Part shown: in pieces, positions 1-7,780 of the stretch
How the letters are laid out: each line of letters opens with the position of its first letter
Numbering within the stretch: the stretch's first letter is position 1
NCBI GenBank assembly: GCA_035296905.1
Contig: DATHAA010000023.1
Coordinates: 1 to 35,962, forward strand
From: DATEOR01 sp035296905
GTDB taxonomy: Bacteria; Actinomycetota; Thermoleophilia; Gaiellales; Gaiellaceae
Direction: 5' to 3'
Length of the DNA stretch: 35,962 nucleotides
Position numbers and translations under genes: made by a program
Notes under the pieces: generated by a model
What the model saw: the letters and a program-made list of their open reading frames with translations, nothing else
What the model was told of the DNA's origin: nothing
Database searches by the model: none

Positions 1-866
1 GCCCGAGAATCAAGAATGCCGAACGGCGTCAGGTCGAACGTCCAGCCGCTTACGGGCGCCCTTGTCGACCAGTCGATGCGGACTAACCGCTCGCTGTTGA
101 GCGTGACGAAGAGATCGGCCCCGTCGGAGGCGAAGTCCATCCCCGTGATCCCTCTCACTCCGACGCGGAATGAGGCGCTCGCGGGACCGGACGCGTAGTC
201 GAACGATCGGATATCCCGACCCTTGCCCACGTAGATCTTTCCGTCGGTGGGGTTCCAGGCAGCACCGGTGTAGTCCGCGCCCGTGGGCAGAGGCTGGTAC
301 GACTCGACCTGGAACTGCCCCGACTGACGCGTCAGTCGGAAGGCGGTCGGCAGGATCGAGGAGGTGCAGCATTTGCCTGAGAAGACGTACAGCACGTCAT
401 TCGCTCGGTCGTAGGCGATCGACTCGAAGTCATTCGTCCGTTCCGTGCCGGCCACGGGTCCGCCGCCGAACCTCGCGGCCTCGTTGAATGCGCTCCGGGC
501 GATCGTCCGCTTGAGGGCTCCGGTCGCCGCGTCAACCTCATAGATCTGCTTCTTGCCGTCGTCGGCGAGCCAAAGAGAGTTGTCAGACGCAACGAAGGCG
601 CTCCCCTCGTTGTCACCCATCGACACGGAGCCTCCGGTGAAAGGCGACGTTCGGATCGTGCCGTCGAGCTCGAGCGTCGCGCCGAAGGCCTGGGCGGGGA
701 GAAGAAGCGCCGTAAACGCCATGGAGATGAGGGCCGTCCGGCGTCCCGGCGTAGAGCCTGAGCGATTTGGCCCGGCGACGGACCATGGCCATCGCTGTTG
801 GAGCCGCCGGCCTTCTCGAAGGAGTCCAAGCGATTGAGAAAAAATGGCGAAGACGATCACGAGCAT
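1..866 (-). CDS. Secreted beta-propeller-like protein, 3' end beyond the window
   Basis: Translated on the minus strand, the frame is open from 866 to the left edge, so the C-terminus is missing. A hydrophobic stretch just before an AFGA/T junction looks like a signal peptide; the mature part begins TLELDGTIRTS. The rest consists of repeated short beta-strand units with motifs such as LWLADD, IYEVDAATG, NDFESIAYDRANDVLYVFSG and GKIYVGKG. This is the style of the SdiA-regulated/esterase-like-of-phytase propellers, where N-D-x-E-S-I-A-Y-D is characteristic. I infer an extracytoplasmic protein of unknown substrate. The start is uncertain: ATG at 866 places the signal helix about 45 residues in, while ATG at 722 leaves a short signal without a basic n-region. 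A 16-bp palindrome lies 34 nt upstream of 866. Confidence 0.65.
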   Translation of the reverse strand, partial: MLVIVFAIFSQSLGLLREGRRLQQRWPWSVAGPNRSGSTPGRRTALISMAFTALLLPAQAFGATLELDGTIRTSPFTGGSVSMGDNEGSAFVASDNSLWLADDGKKQIYEVDAATGALKRTIARSAFNEAARFGGGPVAGTERTNDFESIAYDRANDVLYVFSGKCCTSSILPTAFRLTRQSGQFQVESYQPLPTGADYTGAAWNPTDGKIYVGKGRDIRSFDYASGPASASFRVGVRGITGMDFASDGADLFVTLNSERLVRIDWSTRAPVSGWTFDLTPFGILDSR

Positions 867-1140
867 CCCGGGGTAACCGGTCCGATTTGTCCCACATTCG
901 GTTTATCGATAAACCCGGCAACTGCCGAGCTTTACGAAAGCTTCCCAGGCTCCTTTCTTATGTTTCCCGCCGCGTAGCTCACAGCTTGGAGGAGACAGCT
1001 CGGGCCAACGCGCACCATCAGTTCAGAGCCGTGAAGCAGGTGTTGGGCCAGGCGCGTCAAGGGTCCCTCGCAGTGGCGGCGTCCGAACGAACCGCCCTTG
1101 GGACATTTAGAGGGCATTCGGCGCCACACTCTTAACCGAG
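867..1140. other. Non-coding stretch between propeller gene and tRNA terminator
   Basis: This stretch of about 270 bases has no reading frame with plausible codon use on either strand. It holds the palindrome at 900-915, which is described separately. I see no tRNA, riboswitch core or strong terminator. It may carry the promoter of the propeller gene, but no clear -10/-35 pair stands out. Confidence 0.5.
900..915. promoter_or_regulatory. Perfect 16-bp palindrome, candidate operator
   Basis: GGTTTATCGATAAACC is perfectly self-complementary with no spacer. It is AT-rich in a GC-rich region and lies 34 nt upstream of the farther candidate start (866) of the leftward propeller gene. The symmetry fits binding by a dimeric repressor. 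The regulator is unknown. Confidence 0.45.
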
Positions 1141-1166
1141 AAAACCCCCTCCAACCAGGGGGTTTT
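1141..1166. terminator. Rho-independent terminator after tRNA-Leu
   Basis: AAAACCCCCT, loop CCAACC, AGGGGGTTTT: a perfect 10-bp stem whose A/T ends give a U-tract in either direction. It begins 8 nt beyond the 3' end of the leftward tRNA-Leu, so it is most likely that tRNA's terminator. It could also stop transcription arriving from the left. Confidence 0.85.
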
Positions 1167-1173
1167 CGCTTCA

Positions 1174-1257
1174 TGCGGATGAGAGGACTTGAACCTCCAC
1201 GAGCTTTCGCTCACACGGATCTGAACCGTGCGCGTCTACCAATTCCGCCACATCCGC
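1174..1257 (-). tRNA. tRNA-Leu, anticodon CAG
   Basis: The cloverleaf reads on the minus strand. The 7-bp acceptor stem is GCGGATG/CATCCGC with discriminator A at 1174. The D-arm contains AATTGGTAGACGC. The anticodon stem is CACGG/CCGTG around loop TTCAGAT, giving CAG. The long variable arm TGAGCGAAAGCTCG is typical of class II tRNAs (Leu), and the T-loop is GTTCAAGTC. The 84-nt length fits tRNA-Leu. CCA is not encoded. A TACAAT box lies upstream and a strong terminator downstream. Confidence 0.95.
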
Positions 1258-1268
1258 GCGGTGAGGCG

Positions 1269-1274
1269 ATTGTA
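1269..1274 (-). promoter_or_regulatory. -10 box of tRNA-Leu
   Basis: TACAAT on the minus strand ends 11 nt before the mature tRNA 5' end at 1257. That places initiation about 5 nt upstream of the tRNA, leaving a short leader for RNase P. No convincing -35 box is visible. Confidence 0.6.
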
Positions 1275-1291
1275 CCGGGGGCGCTCAGCGC

Positions 1292-1543
1292 CTACTGGCG
1301 ATGCGAGCGGTCGTCGTCTGTTTCTTCGAGCACCGGCAGATTCGCCAGGTCGCGCTCGACGCTCGCCTGAAAATCGTCCTCCCGTCCGGCGTCGCCCTCG
1401 ATGACCGTCAGGGCCTCCTTGCGGCGGGCGCGCTTTCTGCCGGCGCGCGCATCGCTCCCGACCTTGGCCGAGACGCGCGGCCATTCCACCCCCGCAATAA
1501 GGACGAGGGCGCACGCGAGAAGCACGAAGGCAACCACGCCCAT
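1292..1543 (-). CDS. Small single-pass membrane protein
   Basis: 83 residues. Residues 2-19 (GVVAFVLLACALVLIAGV) form a membrane segment directly at the N-terminus. A basic Arg/Lys/Ala stretch follows (around 34-43), then an acidic C-terminal tail with EGDAGREDD and ETDDD. Charge places the basic stretch, and so the tail, in the cytoplasm. I do not recognise a family. The ATG at 1543 is supported by a TACAAT box 6 nt upstream, which implies a leaderless mRNA. The gene ends just before the tRNA-Leu promoter. Confidence 0.65.
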   Translation of the reverse strand: MGVVAFVLLACALVLIAGVEWPRVSAKVGSDARAGRKRARRKEALTVIEGDAGREDDFQASVERDLANLPVLEETDDDRSHRQ

Positions 1544-1600
1544 CGCCTCATTGTAGTCCGGGGGCTAAAGGCCCGAGTGGTTTCTTCCGATTCGAGAAGC

Positions 1601-1771
1601 ATGTTCCCCCGGGACGTACCGCTCGCCCTTCTCCTCATCAGCATGGCCTGGATGACGGTCGCCCGCGCCGTTCTCGTCTTCGCTCAGAAGCTCCCGCCCA
1701 CGTGCCGGGACTGCGGCCTCAAGCTCGAGCGCCGCTACCTGGGCGAGTCAGTCTGCAGCTGCCACCACTAG
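1601..1771 (+). CDS. Small membrane protein with CxxC...CxC tail
   Basis: 56 residues from the ATG at 1601. Residues 7-28 (PLALLLISMAWMTVARAVLV and onward) form one membrane segment. The C-terminal 25 residues carry CRDCG, then VCSCHH, so four Cys and two His could bind a metal like a small zinc ribbon. The frame is open further upstream, but residues before this Met look like shadow sequence from the divergent gene at 1292-1543. It is convergent with the GGDEF gene, whose true stop lies 5 nt beyond. The function is unknown. Confidence 0.6.
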   Translation: MFPRDVPLALLLISMAWMTVARAVLVFAQKLPPTCRDCGLKLERRYLGESVCSCHH

Positions 1772-1775
1772 GGGG

Positions 1776-2710
1776 CTAGGCGCTGACGGTATAGAGGCTG
1801 GGGCCAGCTCGCTGGCCGCGCACGAGCTTCCGCGCGTAGAGTCGCTCGTCGGCTGCCCGGTAGAGCGAGAGCGCGTTCTCGCCGTCCGCCGGAAGACCGC
1901 CCAGCCGAACGTGATCCGGCTGTCCTGGCGCGCCAACGCGCCCTCGAGCTTCGCGGCGAGAGCCGCGGCCTCGTCGGTCCGTCCGAGAACCGTGAGGACG
2001 GCGAACTCGTCGCCGCCAACCCGGGCGACCTCGTCCTCCGGGCGAAGTGAGGTCCCGAGCATGAGCGCGAGGCGCCGCAGTGCGTCGTTGCCCTCCGCGT
2101 GCCCCTGCGAGTCATTGATTGTCTTGAGCCCGTTCATGTCGCCGAGCAGGAGCGCGAACGGAATGCCGGCTTCGAACCTCCTGGCGATGGCGGCCTCGAA
2201 GGCACGCGTGTTCGGCAGGCCGGTCAGGAAATCACGCTCAGCGAGAAGGCGCAGTCGCTCGACGAGCTCGCGGTCGCGCGCCGAGAACCAACCGAGCAGG
2301 CCGCCCATCGTCGCGTACGTGAGGAAGCGAAGCGGCGTCGACAACGTGAGGAGCTCCGACGGCGAGATGTTGGGATTGATGATGACGCCGAGGGTGAAGA
2401 GGGCGACGGCGATCGCGCCGGCGAGAATCCCGCGCTTCACACCGCCGGTCAACGCCAGCGCGGGGACCGGAAGGTAGAAAAGGTGGGCGATTCCCAGCCC
2501 CGGGACCTCGAAGACGACGAACGTCATGAACACGAGCGCATAGCTCGCGATCGCGAGCTCAGGACGAGCGATCGATGTTGGTAGGCCGCGTTCACCCTCT
2601 CGTGAAGAGAGCAGGAGGGCGACGCCTGCCTTTACGTCACTCGTCCGAGTGATTCTCAGGCGACGAGCTCGCGCACCGCGCGGGCGAGCACGCGTGCGCC
2701 GAGCTCGCAT
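1776..2710 (-). CDS. Membrane GGDEF diguanylate cyclase, single-base frameshift near its 3' end
   Basis: Makes cyclic di-GMP from two GTP. The N-terminal half holds about four to five membrane segments (IASYALVFMTFVVF, FYLPVPALALTGG, GILAGAIAVALFTLGVI, LRFLTYATMGGLLGWF). The GGDEF domain follows: RDFLTGLPN, GDMNGLKTINDSQGH, the inhibitory-site motif RPED five residues before the catalytic GGDEF, then EFAVLTVLG. After FGWAVF the frame becomes meaningless. One frame over, the normal family ending resumes (PADGENALSLYRAADERLYA, then KLVRGQRAGP) to a TAG at 1776. One C is missing at about 1889-1893. The start is uncertain: the ATG at 2710 overlaps the amidohydrolase by 55 nt, while the next in-frame start codons (2533, 2527) would cut a membrane helix. 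Confidence 0.8.
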
Positions 2711-3843
2711 TGCTCGGGCGGGGTATATTCGTCGGGCGAGTGGCTGATGCCTCCGCGGCTCGGCACGAACAGCATCGCGGAGGGAACGTGGTGCGCCAAA
2801 ACCATCGCGTCATGCCCCGCTCCGCTCGGCATCTGCCTGAACGAGGCTCCTTCCGCCTGCGCCGCCTCGACGAGCACATCCTGAAGGCCCTGGTCGAGTG
2901 CGACCGGGGGCTTGCGGTGCGTGGCTGAGACTTCCATTCCGAGGCCTTCCTCGGCGGCGATCCGCTTGACGGTCTCGCGCACGAACGCCTCGGCGCGCTC
3001 GAAGCCCTCGGCGGTCGGCGAGCGGACGTCGATCGTGAACTCGGCGAGCCCGGGGATCACGTTGAAGCCGCCCGGCTCGACCGAGACGATCCCGACGTTG
3101 GCGGTCATGTCCTCGCGGGCGCGCGCCTCCTCTCGCAGGTCGAGGACGATGCGCGAGGCGCCGGCGAGCGCGTCGCGGCGCCCGTCCATCGGCGTCGTGC
3201 CCGCGTGGTTGGCCGTACCCAGGAGCTTCACGCGGAAGCCGAGGAGCCCGGTGATCGCGGTGACGATGCCGATGTCCTCCCCGCTCTGCTCGAGAACGGG
3301 GCCCTGCTCGATGTGGAGCTCGAGGTAGGCGCCGACCCGTTCGACTCCACGCGCCGCCGTCAGACGGTCGAAGTCGAAGCCGGCGCGCGCCATCGCGTCG
3401 GCGACACCGCGGCGACGCCAGTCCTCGAGGTCGAGCTCGCCGCAGAAGACGCGGCTGCCGAGCATCCCGGTCTGGAAGCGGCTGCCCTCCTCGTCGTTGA
3501 AGGACACGACCCAGAGCGGTTTCTTCGGCTCGACGCCTTCGGCGCGCAGCGCGCGAACAGCGGTGAGGGCGGCCAGCACGCCGAGGGCGCCGTCGTAGCG
3601 GCCTCCGCGCGGCACGGTGTCGAGGTGAGAGCCAACGAGCACCGCCTTGCCCTCTCCCCCATCCCAACGGCCGAAGACATTGCCCGCCGGGTCGAGCTCG
3701 GACTCGAGCCCGAGCCCCTCCAACCGCCCCATGAGCCAGTCATTCGCCTGCGCGAGCTCGGGGGACCAGGCGAAGCGGGAGACGCCACCGCCGTCGGCGC
3801 CGATCTGAGCAGCAGCCTCGAGCTCAGCCGCGAGCGAGGACAC
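2656..3843 (-). CDS. M20-family N-carbamoyl-amino-acid hydrolase / allantoate amidohydrolase
   Basis: 395 residues, cytoplasmic zinc-dependent amidohydrolase of the hydantoinase/carbamoylase branch. Such enzymes release CO2 and ammonia from N-carbamoyl compounds, ureidoglycolate or allantoate. Metal-site motifs: GSHLDTVPRGGRYDGALGV (His73, Asp75, Asp84), FNDEEGSRF (Glu118-Glu119) and LELHIEQGPVLE. The dimerisation domain has GTANHAGTTPMDGRRDALAG, and the C-terminus has SGAGHDA and SRGGISHSPDEYT. The GTG start at 3843 overlaps the stop of the DedA gene by 20 nt. Carbamoyl-L-amino acid and allantoate substrates cannot be told apart from sequence. The FAD oxidase and cupin in the same run would suit nitrogen scavenging, which is inference. 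Confidence 0.88.
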   Translation of the reverse strand: MSSLAAELEAAAQIGADGGGVSRFAWSPELAQANDWLMGRLEGLGLESELDPAGNVFGRWDGGEGKAVLVGSHLDTVPRGGRYDGALGVLAALTAVRALRAEGVEPKKPLWVVSFNDEEGSRFQTGMLGSRVFCGELDLEDWRRRGVADAMARAGFDFDRLTAARGVERVGAYLELHIEQGPVLEQSGEDIGIVTAITGLLGFRVKLLGTANHAGTTPMDGRRDALAGASRIVLDLREEARAREDMTANVGIVSVEPGGFNVIPGLAEFTIDVRSPTAEGFERAEAFVRETVKRIAAEEGLGMEVSATHRKPPVALDQGLQDVLVEAAQAEGASFRQMPSGAGHDAMVLAHHVPSAMLFVPSRGGISHSPDEYTPPEQCELGARVLARAVRELVA

Positions 3844-4423
3844 CGCGCCTCTTCAGCCAGCGATAGAGCTCGACCCCGCCCGTCATCGCGAGCGCGATCC
3901 CGAACGCAAGCAGGAACCCCTTCCACGGCTGCTCCTCGAAAGCCCGGCCGCCGAAGTAGCCGAGCATGGCCGCATAGCCGGCCCACAGGAAGCCGGCCGC
4001 GACGTCGAAGCGGATGAACCGGTGCCACGTCATCTCGAGCATGCCGCAGGTCAGCGTCACCACTGTGCGGCCGCCAGGGATGAAGCGTCCTATGAGGATC
4101 AGGTAGCCGCCGCGCTCCTGGATCTGCTCTTCGGCCCAGTCGATCCGCTTGTGGCGCTCCCCCTGGAACCACCGTGCCACGATCCGATGGCCTGCCGTTC
4201 TCCCGATCCAGTACGCCGTGTTGTCGCCCAGGATCGCGCCGCCGGCTGCGCAGAGGATGACCAGCCACAGCATGAGGTCGCCGGTCGAAGCGAGGACGCC
4301 GGCGAGAATGACGGATGTCTCGCTGGGGACGAACGGGATGATCACGTCGAGCGCGGCGACGGCGAAAAGGAACGCATACGTCCACGGCGAGCCGGAGACG
4401 TACTGCGTGAGGGACTCGAACAC
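3824..4423 (-). CDS. DedA family integral membrane protein
   Basis: 199 residues with about five hydrophobic segments. Family signatures are FVPSETSVILAGVLA (the P-x-E segment), GAILGDNTAYWIGRTAGH and the conserved arginine loop GRFIPGGRTVVTLTCGM. DedA proteins belong to the VTT/SNARE-associated family; several members flip undecaprenyl phosphate or phosphatidylethanolamine across the inner membrane. Which lipid this one moves cannot be read here. The GTG start at 4423 follows the cupin stop by 3 nt, and the stop overlaps the amidohydrolase start by 20 nt, so all three are co-transcribed. Confidence 0.88.
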   Translation of the reverse strand: MFESLTQYVSGSPWTYAFLFAVAALDVIIPFVPSETSVILAGVLASTGDLMLWLVILCAAGGAILGDNTAYWIGRTAGHRIVARWFQGERHKRIDWAEEQIQERGGYLILIGRFIPGGRTVVTLTCGMLEMTWHRFIRFDVAAGFLWAGYAAMLGYFGGRAFEEQPWKGFLLAFGIALAMTGGVELYRWLKRRGVLARG

Positions 4424-4426
4424 GAG

Positions 4427-4804
4427 TTAGTGCGTGTGCTCCTCGGGGAGGCCGAAGCGGCGCGCGGTGCCCTCCTCCGAGTCGAACTGGATAAGCACAG
4501 CGGCCTCGTCACCGACGACCCATGCGTCGTGCCCCGGCTCGATGGTGACGACCTGAGGCGCGACGAACTCGAAGGTGCAACCGTCGGCGTACTCGCCGGC
4601 GATGTGGCCACGGGCGATGAAGCCGACGTGCGCGTGCATGCAGAGCTCGGTCTCGACGTTTGGGCGCATGTGCGTCGACCAGCGGAAGCCCGGCGGATAG
4701 AGGACCCGCTTGACCCGTCCGTTTCCCGCGCGCGCGATGTCGATCTCGGCGCCGCCGACCTCGCGGTGGTCGGCTCCCTCGACGGGCGCGGTGAGCGGAT
4801 CCAT
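4427..4804 (-). CDS. Cupin-domain protein
   Basis: 125 residues, one double-stranded beta-helix domain. FRWSTHMRPNVETELCMHAHVGFIARG corresponds to cupin motif 1 with several His and a Glu (metal-ligand type), split here by the text limit only; GEYADG and TIEPGHDAWVVGDEAAVLIQF match motif 2. Confidence 0.7.
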   Translation of the reverse strand: MDPLTAPVEGADHREVGGAEIDIARAGNGRVKRVLYPPGFRWSTHMRPNVETELCMHAHVGFIARGHIAGEYADGCTFEFVAPQVVTIEPGHDAWVVGDEAAVLIQFDSEEGTARRFGLPEEHTH

Positions 4805-4811
4805 GCGTGGG

Positions 4812-5939
4812 TTAGCTTAGTCCGAAGCGCCCCGGATCGAAGAGGGCGGCGTCTCCGGCGGCGAGGCGCCGGCACGCGGCGGGCGCGGTCACCATCCCGA
4901 TAGAGGAGAAGCCACCCGCCACGACGAGGCCTTCCACCCCGGGGACCGGCCCGACGACGGGCAACCCGTCGGGAGTGTGCGCTCGACGGCCCGACCACGC
5001 GGCGATCACGGGGACGTCCTCGAGGGTGGGCGACACGCGGGCGGCGCGCTCGGCCAGCCGGCGAACGGTCTCCGGCCCTTCGGGGTCGTCCAGAAGCGAC
5101 CGCCGGAGCGACGTGCCGATGAGACAGCGCCCGCCCGGGCGTGCGCCGAGGAGCAGCGAGACCACGCCGGGCTCGTCGGCCGCGCCATCCGCGACCTCTC
5201 GCACTGTCGGTGCGCCCACGACGCTCGCCATCTCGTCCTGCATCGGCCAGAGCGCCTGCTCGATCGCATAGCTCGGCGGTGGATCGACGCGGCCGGTCTC
5301 GAGGAGCCATCCGCGCGAGGCCGTCACGGGGAGCTCGACTCCCAGCGGGCGCAGGAGGAGCCGCAGCCATGGGCCGGTCGCGAGGACGACGCGCTCGCAC
5401 GAGAGCACCCCCTCGTCCGTGGCCAGTCCGGTTACGCGTCCGTCCTCGACGAGGATCCGCTTCGCCTCGCAGCCGAGCCGGAAGCTGACGCCTTCTCGCC
5501 GGGCCGCTTCGGCGAGGGCCGTCGTCGCGCCCATCGCGTCGAGCGTGTACCCGCCGTGGACCACGAAGCCTCCGGCCAGGTCGTCCGCAAACCACGGATC
5601 GGCGCGGAGGTCGACTTCCTCGCCTCCGACGGTCTCCGCGTAGGCGCGCGCCGCGGCGAGCTCGTCGTCCTCGACGGCGAGGACGAGCATCGGCCACGGC
5701 GTGAGGTCGAAGGGGACCGGCCCGTCCGAGACCTCCTCGTAGATCTCGAGCGACTCGCCGAGGAGGTCGTTGACCCACCCGAGCGGCTGGCGGAAGAGGA
5801 AGCCCCCGTTTCGGCCCGATGCGCCGGCGCCGATTCCGCCGGAGTCCACAACGACGACCTGCGAGCCAGCGCGCGCAAGGAAGCTCGCCGCCGCGCAGCC
5901 GGCGACGCCCGCCCCGACGACGACGGTGTCGGGGCTCAG
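4812..5939 (-). CDS. FAD-dependent oxidoreductase (D-amino-acid/glycine oxidase-like), CTG start
   Basis: 375 residues. The N-terminus DTVVVGAGVAGCAAASFLAR is the GxGxxG FAD-binding motif; GASGRNGG follows as in DAO-family enzymes. The C-terminal FAD contact is VVAGGFSSIGMVTAPAACR, and AWSGRRAHTPDGLPVVGP is the typical DAO segment. The expected reaction is oxidation of an amine or amino acid; the substrate is unknown. The frame has no ATG, GTG or TTG early enough to include the essential FAD motif. The CTG at 5939-5937 overlaps the upstream TGA as CTGA, exactly as ATGA/GTGA overlaps are used elsewhere here, so I take it as the start. The GTG at 5849 would delete the nucleotide-binding motif. 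The gene is downstream of a small membrane protein and upstream of the cupin. Confidence 0.82.
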   Translation of the reverse strand: MSPDTVVVGAGVAGCAAASFLARAGSQVVVVDSGGIGAGASGRNGGFLFRQPLGWVNDLLGESLEIYEEVSDGPVPFDLTPWPMLVLAVEDDELAAARAYAETVGGEEVDLRADPWFADDLAGGFVVHGGYTLDAMGATTALAEAARREGVSFRLGCEAKRILVEDGRVTGLATDEGVLSCERVVLATGPWLRLLLRPLGVELPVTASRGWLLETGRVDPPPSYAIEQALWPMQDEMASVVGAPTVREVADGAADEPGVVSLLLGARPGGRCLIGTSLRRSLLDDPEGPETVRRLAERAARVSPTLEDVPVIAAWSGRRAHTPDGLPVVGPVPGVEGLVVAGGFSSIGMVTAPAACRRLAAGDAALFDPGRFGLS

Positions 5940-6151
5940 CGGTCGGCGGGCGTGTTGGCCGAGTGGCGCTTGCGCCAGAACATGAGCCCTGCCGCCACGG
6001 CCCCCACCGCTGCGATCGAGGCCGCGACCGCGCCGCCCTTCCTGGTGCCGGCCTTGCGCGCGGCCGCCCGAGCCTTCTGCTTCGCGACCGGCTTGGCAAG
6101 CGTGATCACGAGCCAGCCGATGAAAGCGTTTCGTCTGTTGAACACGCTCAT
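5936..6151 (-). CDS. Small basic membrane protein
   Basis: 71 residues. A weak hydrophobic segment (FIGWLVITLA, 10-19) is followed by a strongly basic Ala-rich stretch (KQKARAAARKAGTRKG), then a clear membrane helix (AVAASIAAVGAVAAGLMFW, about 41-59) and a basic tail. The ATG at 6151 is preceded by a good Shine-Dalgarno (AGGAGGG, 5 nt away). The stop overlaps the CTG start of the oxidoreductase as CTGA, so translation of the two is probably coupled. I do not recognise a family. Confidence 0.65.
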   Translation of the reverse strand: MSVFNRRNAFIGWLVITLAKPVAKQKARAAARKAGTRKGGAVAASIAAVGAVAAGLMFWRKRHSANTPADR

Positions 6152-6164
6152 CGCTTCCCTCCTC

Positions 6165-7568
6165 TCAGGCCTTCGCTGCGGTTCGCCTGCGGGTGGCGAC
6201 GTGAATCGGGCGGCCGAGCGCCACGAGACCCGCCTCCTTGATCGCCTCCGAGAGCGTCGGGTGCGCGGTCATGCCGTCCGCAACCGTTTCGATCGTCGCC
6301 TCGGCGTCGAGCGCGACGACCCCGGCCTCGACGAGGTCGGTCACGTGCGGGCCCACCATGACGAGCCCCAGAAACTCCCCGTAGCGCGACTCATGGATGG
6401 TCTTTACCCAGCCGGTCGTCTCGTTCTGCATGATCGCCCGTCCGTTGGCGACCCACGGGAACGAGCCGGTGACCACGTCGTCGCCGTACTGCTCGCGCGC
6501 AGCCTGCTCGGTGAGGCCGACGCTCGCGATCTCCGGGTCGGTGTAGATCGGGCGCGGGACGCCTCGGTTGTCCACCACAGCGTCGTGGCCCATCGCGTTC
6601 TCCGCCGCGACCTCGGCCTCGCGGAAGGCGGTGTGTGCGAGCTGCCAGTAGCCGGCACAATCGCCGGTCGCGTAGATGTGCGGAACCGTGGTGCGCCGGT
6701 GCTCGTCCGCCGCGATGCCCTTCTTGGGGTCGAACTCGACGCCGATCTCCTCGAGCCCGAGCCCTTCGACGTTGGGCCCTCGCCCGGTTGCGACGAGCAT
6801 CAGGTCGCACTCCTTGGTCTGACCGCCAAAATGGACGCGCAGACCGTCGCCCGTGTCCTCGACCTTGTCGCATTGATTCTCGAGGTTGAGCTCGATGCCG
6901 CGCTTCTTGAACTGCTTGGCGAGCTCCTTCGACGCGTCGTCGTCCTCCAGGGGGATGAGCTTCGGGAGCATCTCGACGACCGTCACCTCGCTGCCGAACC
7001 GCGCGAGCGCAGAGGCGAATTCGCAACCGATGATCCCGCCGCCGAGGATGACGATCCCGCGCGGCACCTCCGTCGCGGCGAGGAGACCTGTCGAGTCGAC
7101 GCAGCGCTCCGAGTCGATGCCGTCGATCGGCGGCCGAAGCGGCGACGATCCGGTCGCGACGATTGCGCTCTTGAACGTGATGTCTTCGCCGCCCTCGACG
7201 GAGAGCGTGTTTGCGTCCTTGAACCGGCCGACGCCCTTCACCCACTCGATCCCGTTGGCCTTGAAGAGCGTCGCGACACCCCCGGTCAGCTGCTTGACGA
7301 CGCCTTCCTTCCACTGCTGCGCGGCGCCGAAGTCGAGCTCCGGCGGGCCGACCTTGACGCCGAGCTTCCCGAAGGTCTCGTTGGCTTCCTTGAGCGCAAG
7401 GGCGGTCTGCACCCAGGCCTTGGTCGGGATGCAGCCGACCCGCAGACAGGTGCCGCCGAGCTCGGCCTCCTGCTCGACGCAGACGACGCTGGCGCCGAGC
7501 TGGGTCGCCCGGATCGCCGCGGGATAGCCGCCCGACCCACCGCCGAGGACGGCAACGTCACATTCCAT
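6165..7568 (-). CDS. lpdA: Dihydrolipoamide dehydrogenase (E3)
   Basis: 467 residues. Reoxidises dihydrolipoamide on E2 of 2-oxoacid dehydrogenase complexes with NAD+. The N-terminal FAD site is AVLGGGSGGYPAAI. The redox disulphide is GGTCLRVGCIPTK (Cys41-Cys46). The NAD-binding motif is ILGGGIIGCEFASALARFG, the second FAD contact is PHIYATGDCAG, and the C-terminal catalytic pair is TAHPTLSEAI (His with Glu). The start is ATG at 7568. Upstream TAGGAT near 7607 may be its -10, so it probably has its own promoter although it lies downstream of the E1-E2 operon on the same strand. It is the obvious E3 for that complex. The stop lies 13 nt from the next gene. Confidence 0.95.
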   Translation of the reverse strand: MECDVAVLGGGSGGYPAAIRATQLGASVVCVEQEAELGGTCLRVGCIPTKAWVQTALALKEANETFGKLGVKVGPPELDFGAAQQWKEGVVKQLTGGVATLFKANGIEWVKGVGRFKDANTLSVEGGEDITFKSAIVATGSSPLRPPIDGIDSERCVDSTGLLAATEVPRGIVILGGGIIGCEFASALARFGSEVTVVEMLPKLIPLEDDDASKELAKQFKKRGIELNLENQCDKVEDTGDGLRVHFGGQTKECDLMLVATGRGPNVEGLGLEEIGVEFDPKKGIAADEHRRTTVPHIYATGDCAGYWQLAHTAFREAEVAAENAMGHDAVVDNRGVPRPIYTDPEIASVGLTEQAAREQYGDDVVTGSFPWVANGRAIMQNETTGWVKTIHESRYGEFLGLVMVGPHVTDLVEAGVVALDAEATIETVADGMTAHPTLSEAIKEAGLVALGRPIHVATRRRTAAKA

Positions 7569-7721
7569 GCCCTGCCCTTTCGCTCGCTTCGATCTCCAGG
7601 GTCGATCCTACCCGCGAGGGCTCTTTCTCAGAGGCCGGGAGCTTTCCCTCGTTCCAGGGATCGCCGGCAACCGCGCTTCTGCCGTTTCCTGGCCTTGACC
7701 GGATTAACCCCGGGTCACGGC

Positions 7722-7751
7722 GAGGGCGGCATACCAAGGGAAGCCGCCCTC
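7722..7751. terminator. GC-rich hairpin between PEP-mutase-like gene and lpdA
   Basis: GAGGGCGGC (7722-7730) and GCCGCCCTC (7743-7751) form a perfect 9-bp stem with a 12-nt loop. It lies 30 nt past the stop of the upstream leftward gene. There is no U-tract on the minus-strand side, so this is either a weak terminator or an RNA-processing hairpin that separates the E1-E2 operon from lpdA. The remainder of 7569-7780 shows no gene. Confidence 0.45.
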
Positions 7752-7780
7752 CCGCTTTTAACCCCACCTACGCGGCGGGC

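Noticed and set aside
932..1174. 80-codon frame on the minus strand after the tRNA
   Set aside because: It would read through the tRNA terminator; composition is unremarkable and no start signal is visible.
7558..7767. 69-codon frame before lpdA
   Set aside because: It overlaps the lpdA start and a GC-rich hairpin; codon use does not resemble the neighbours.
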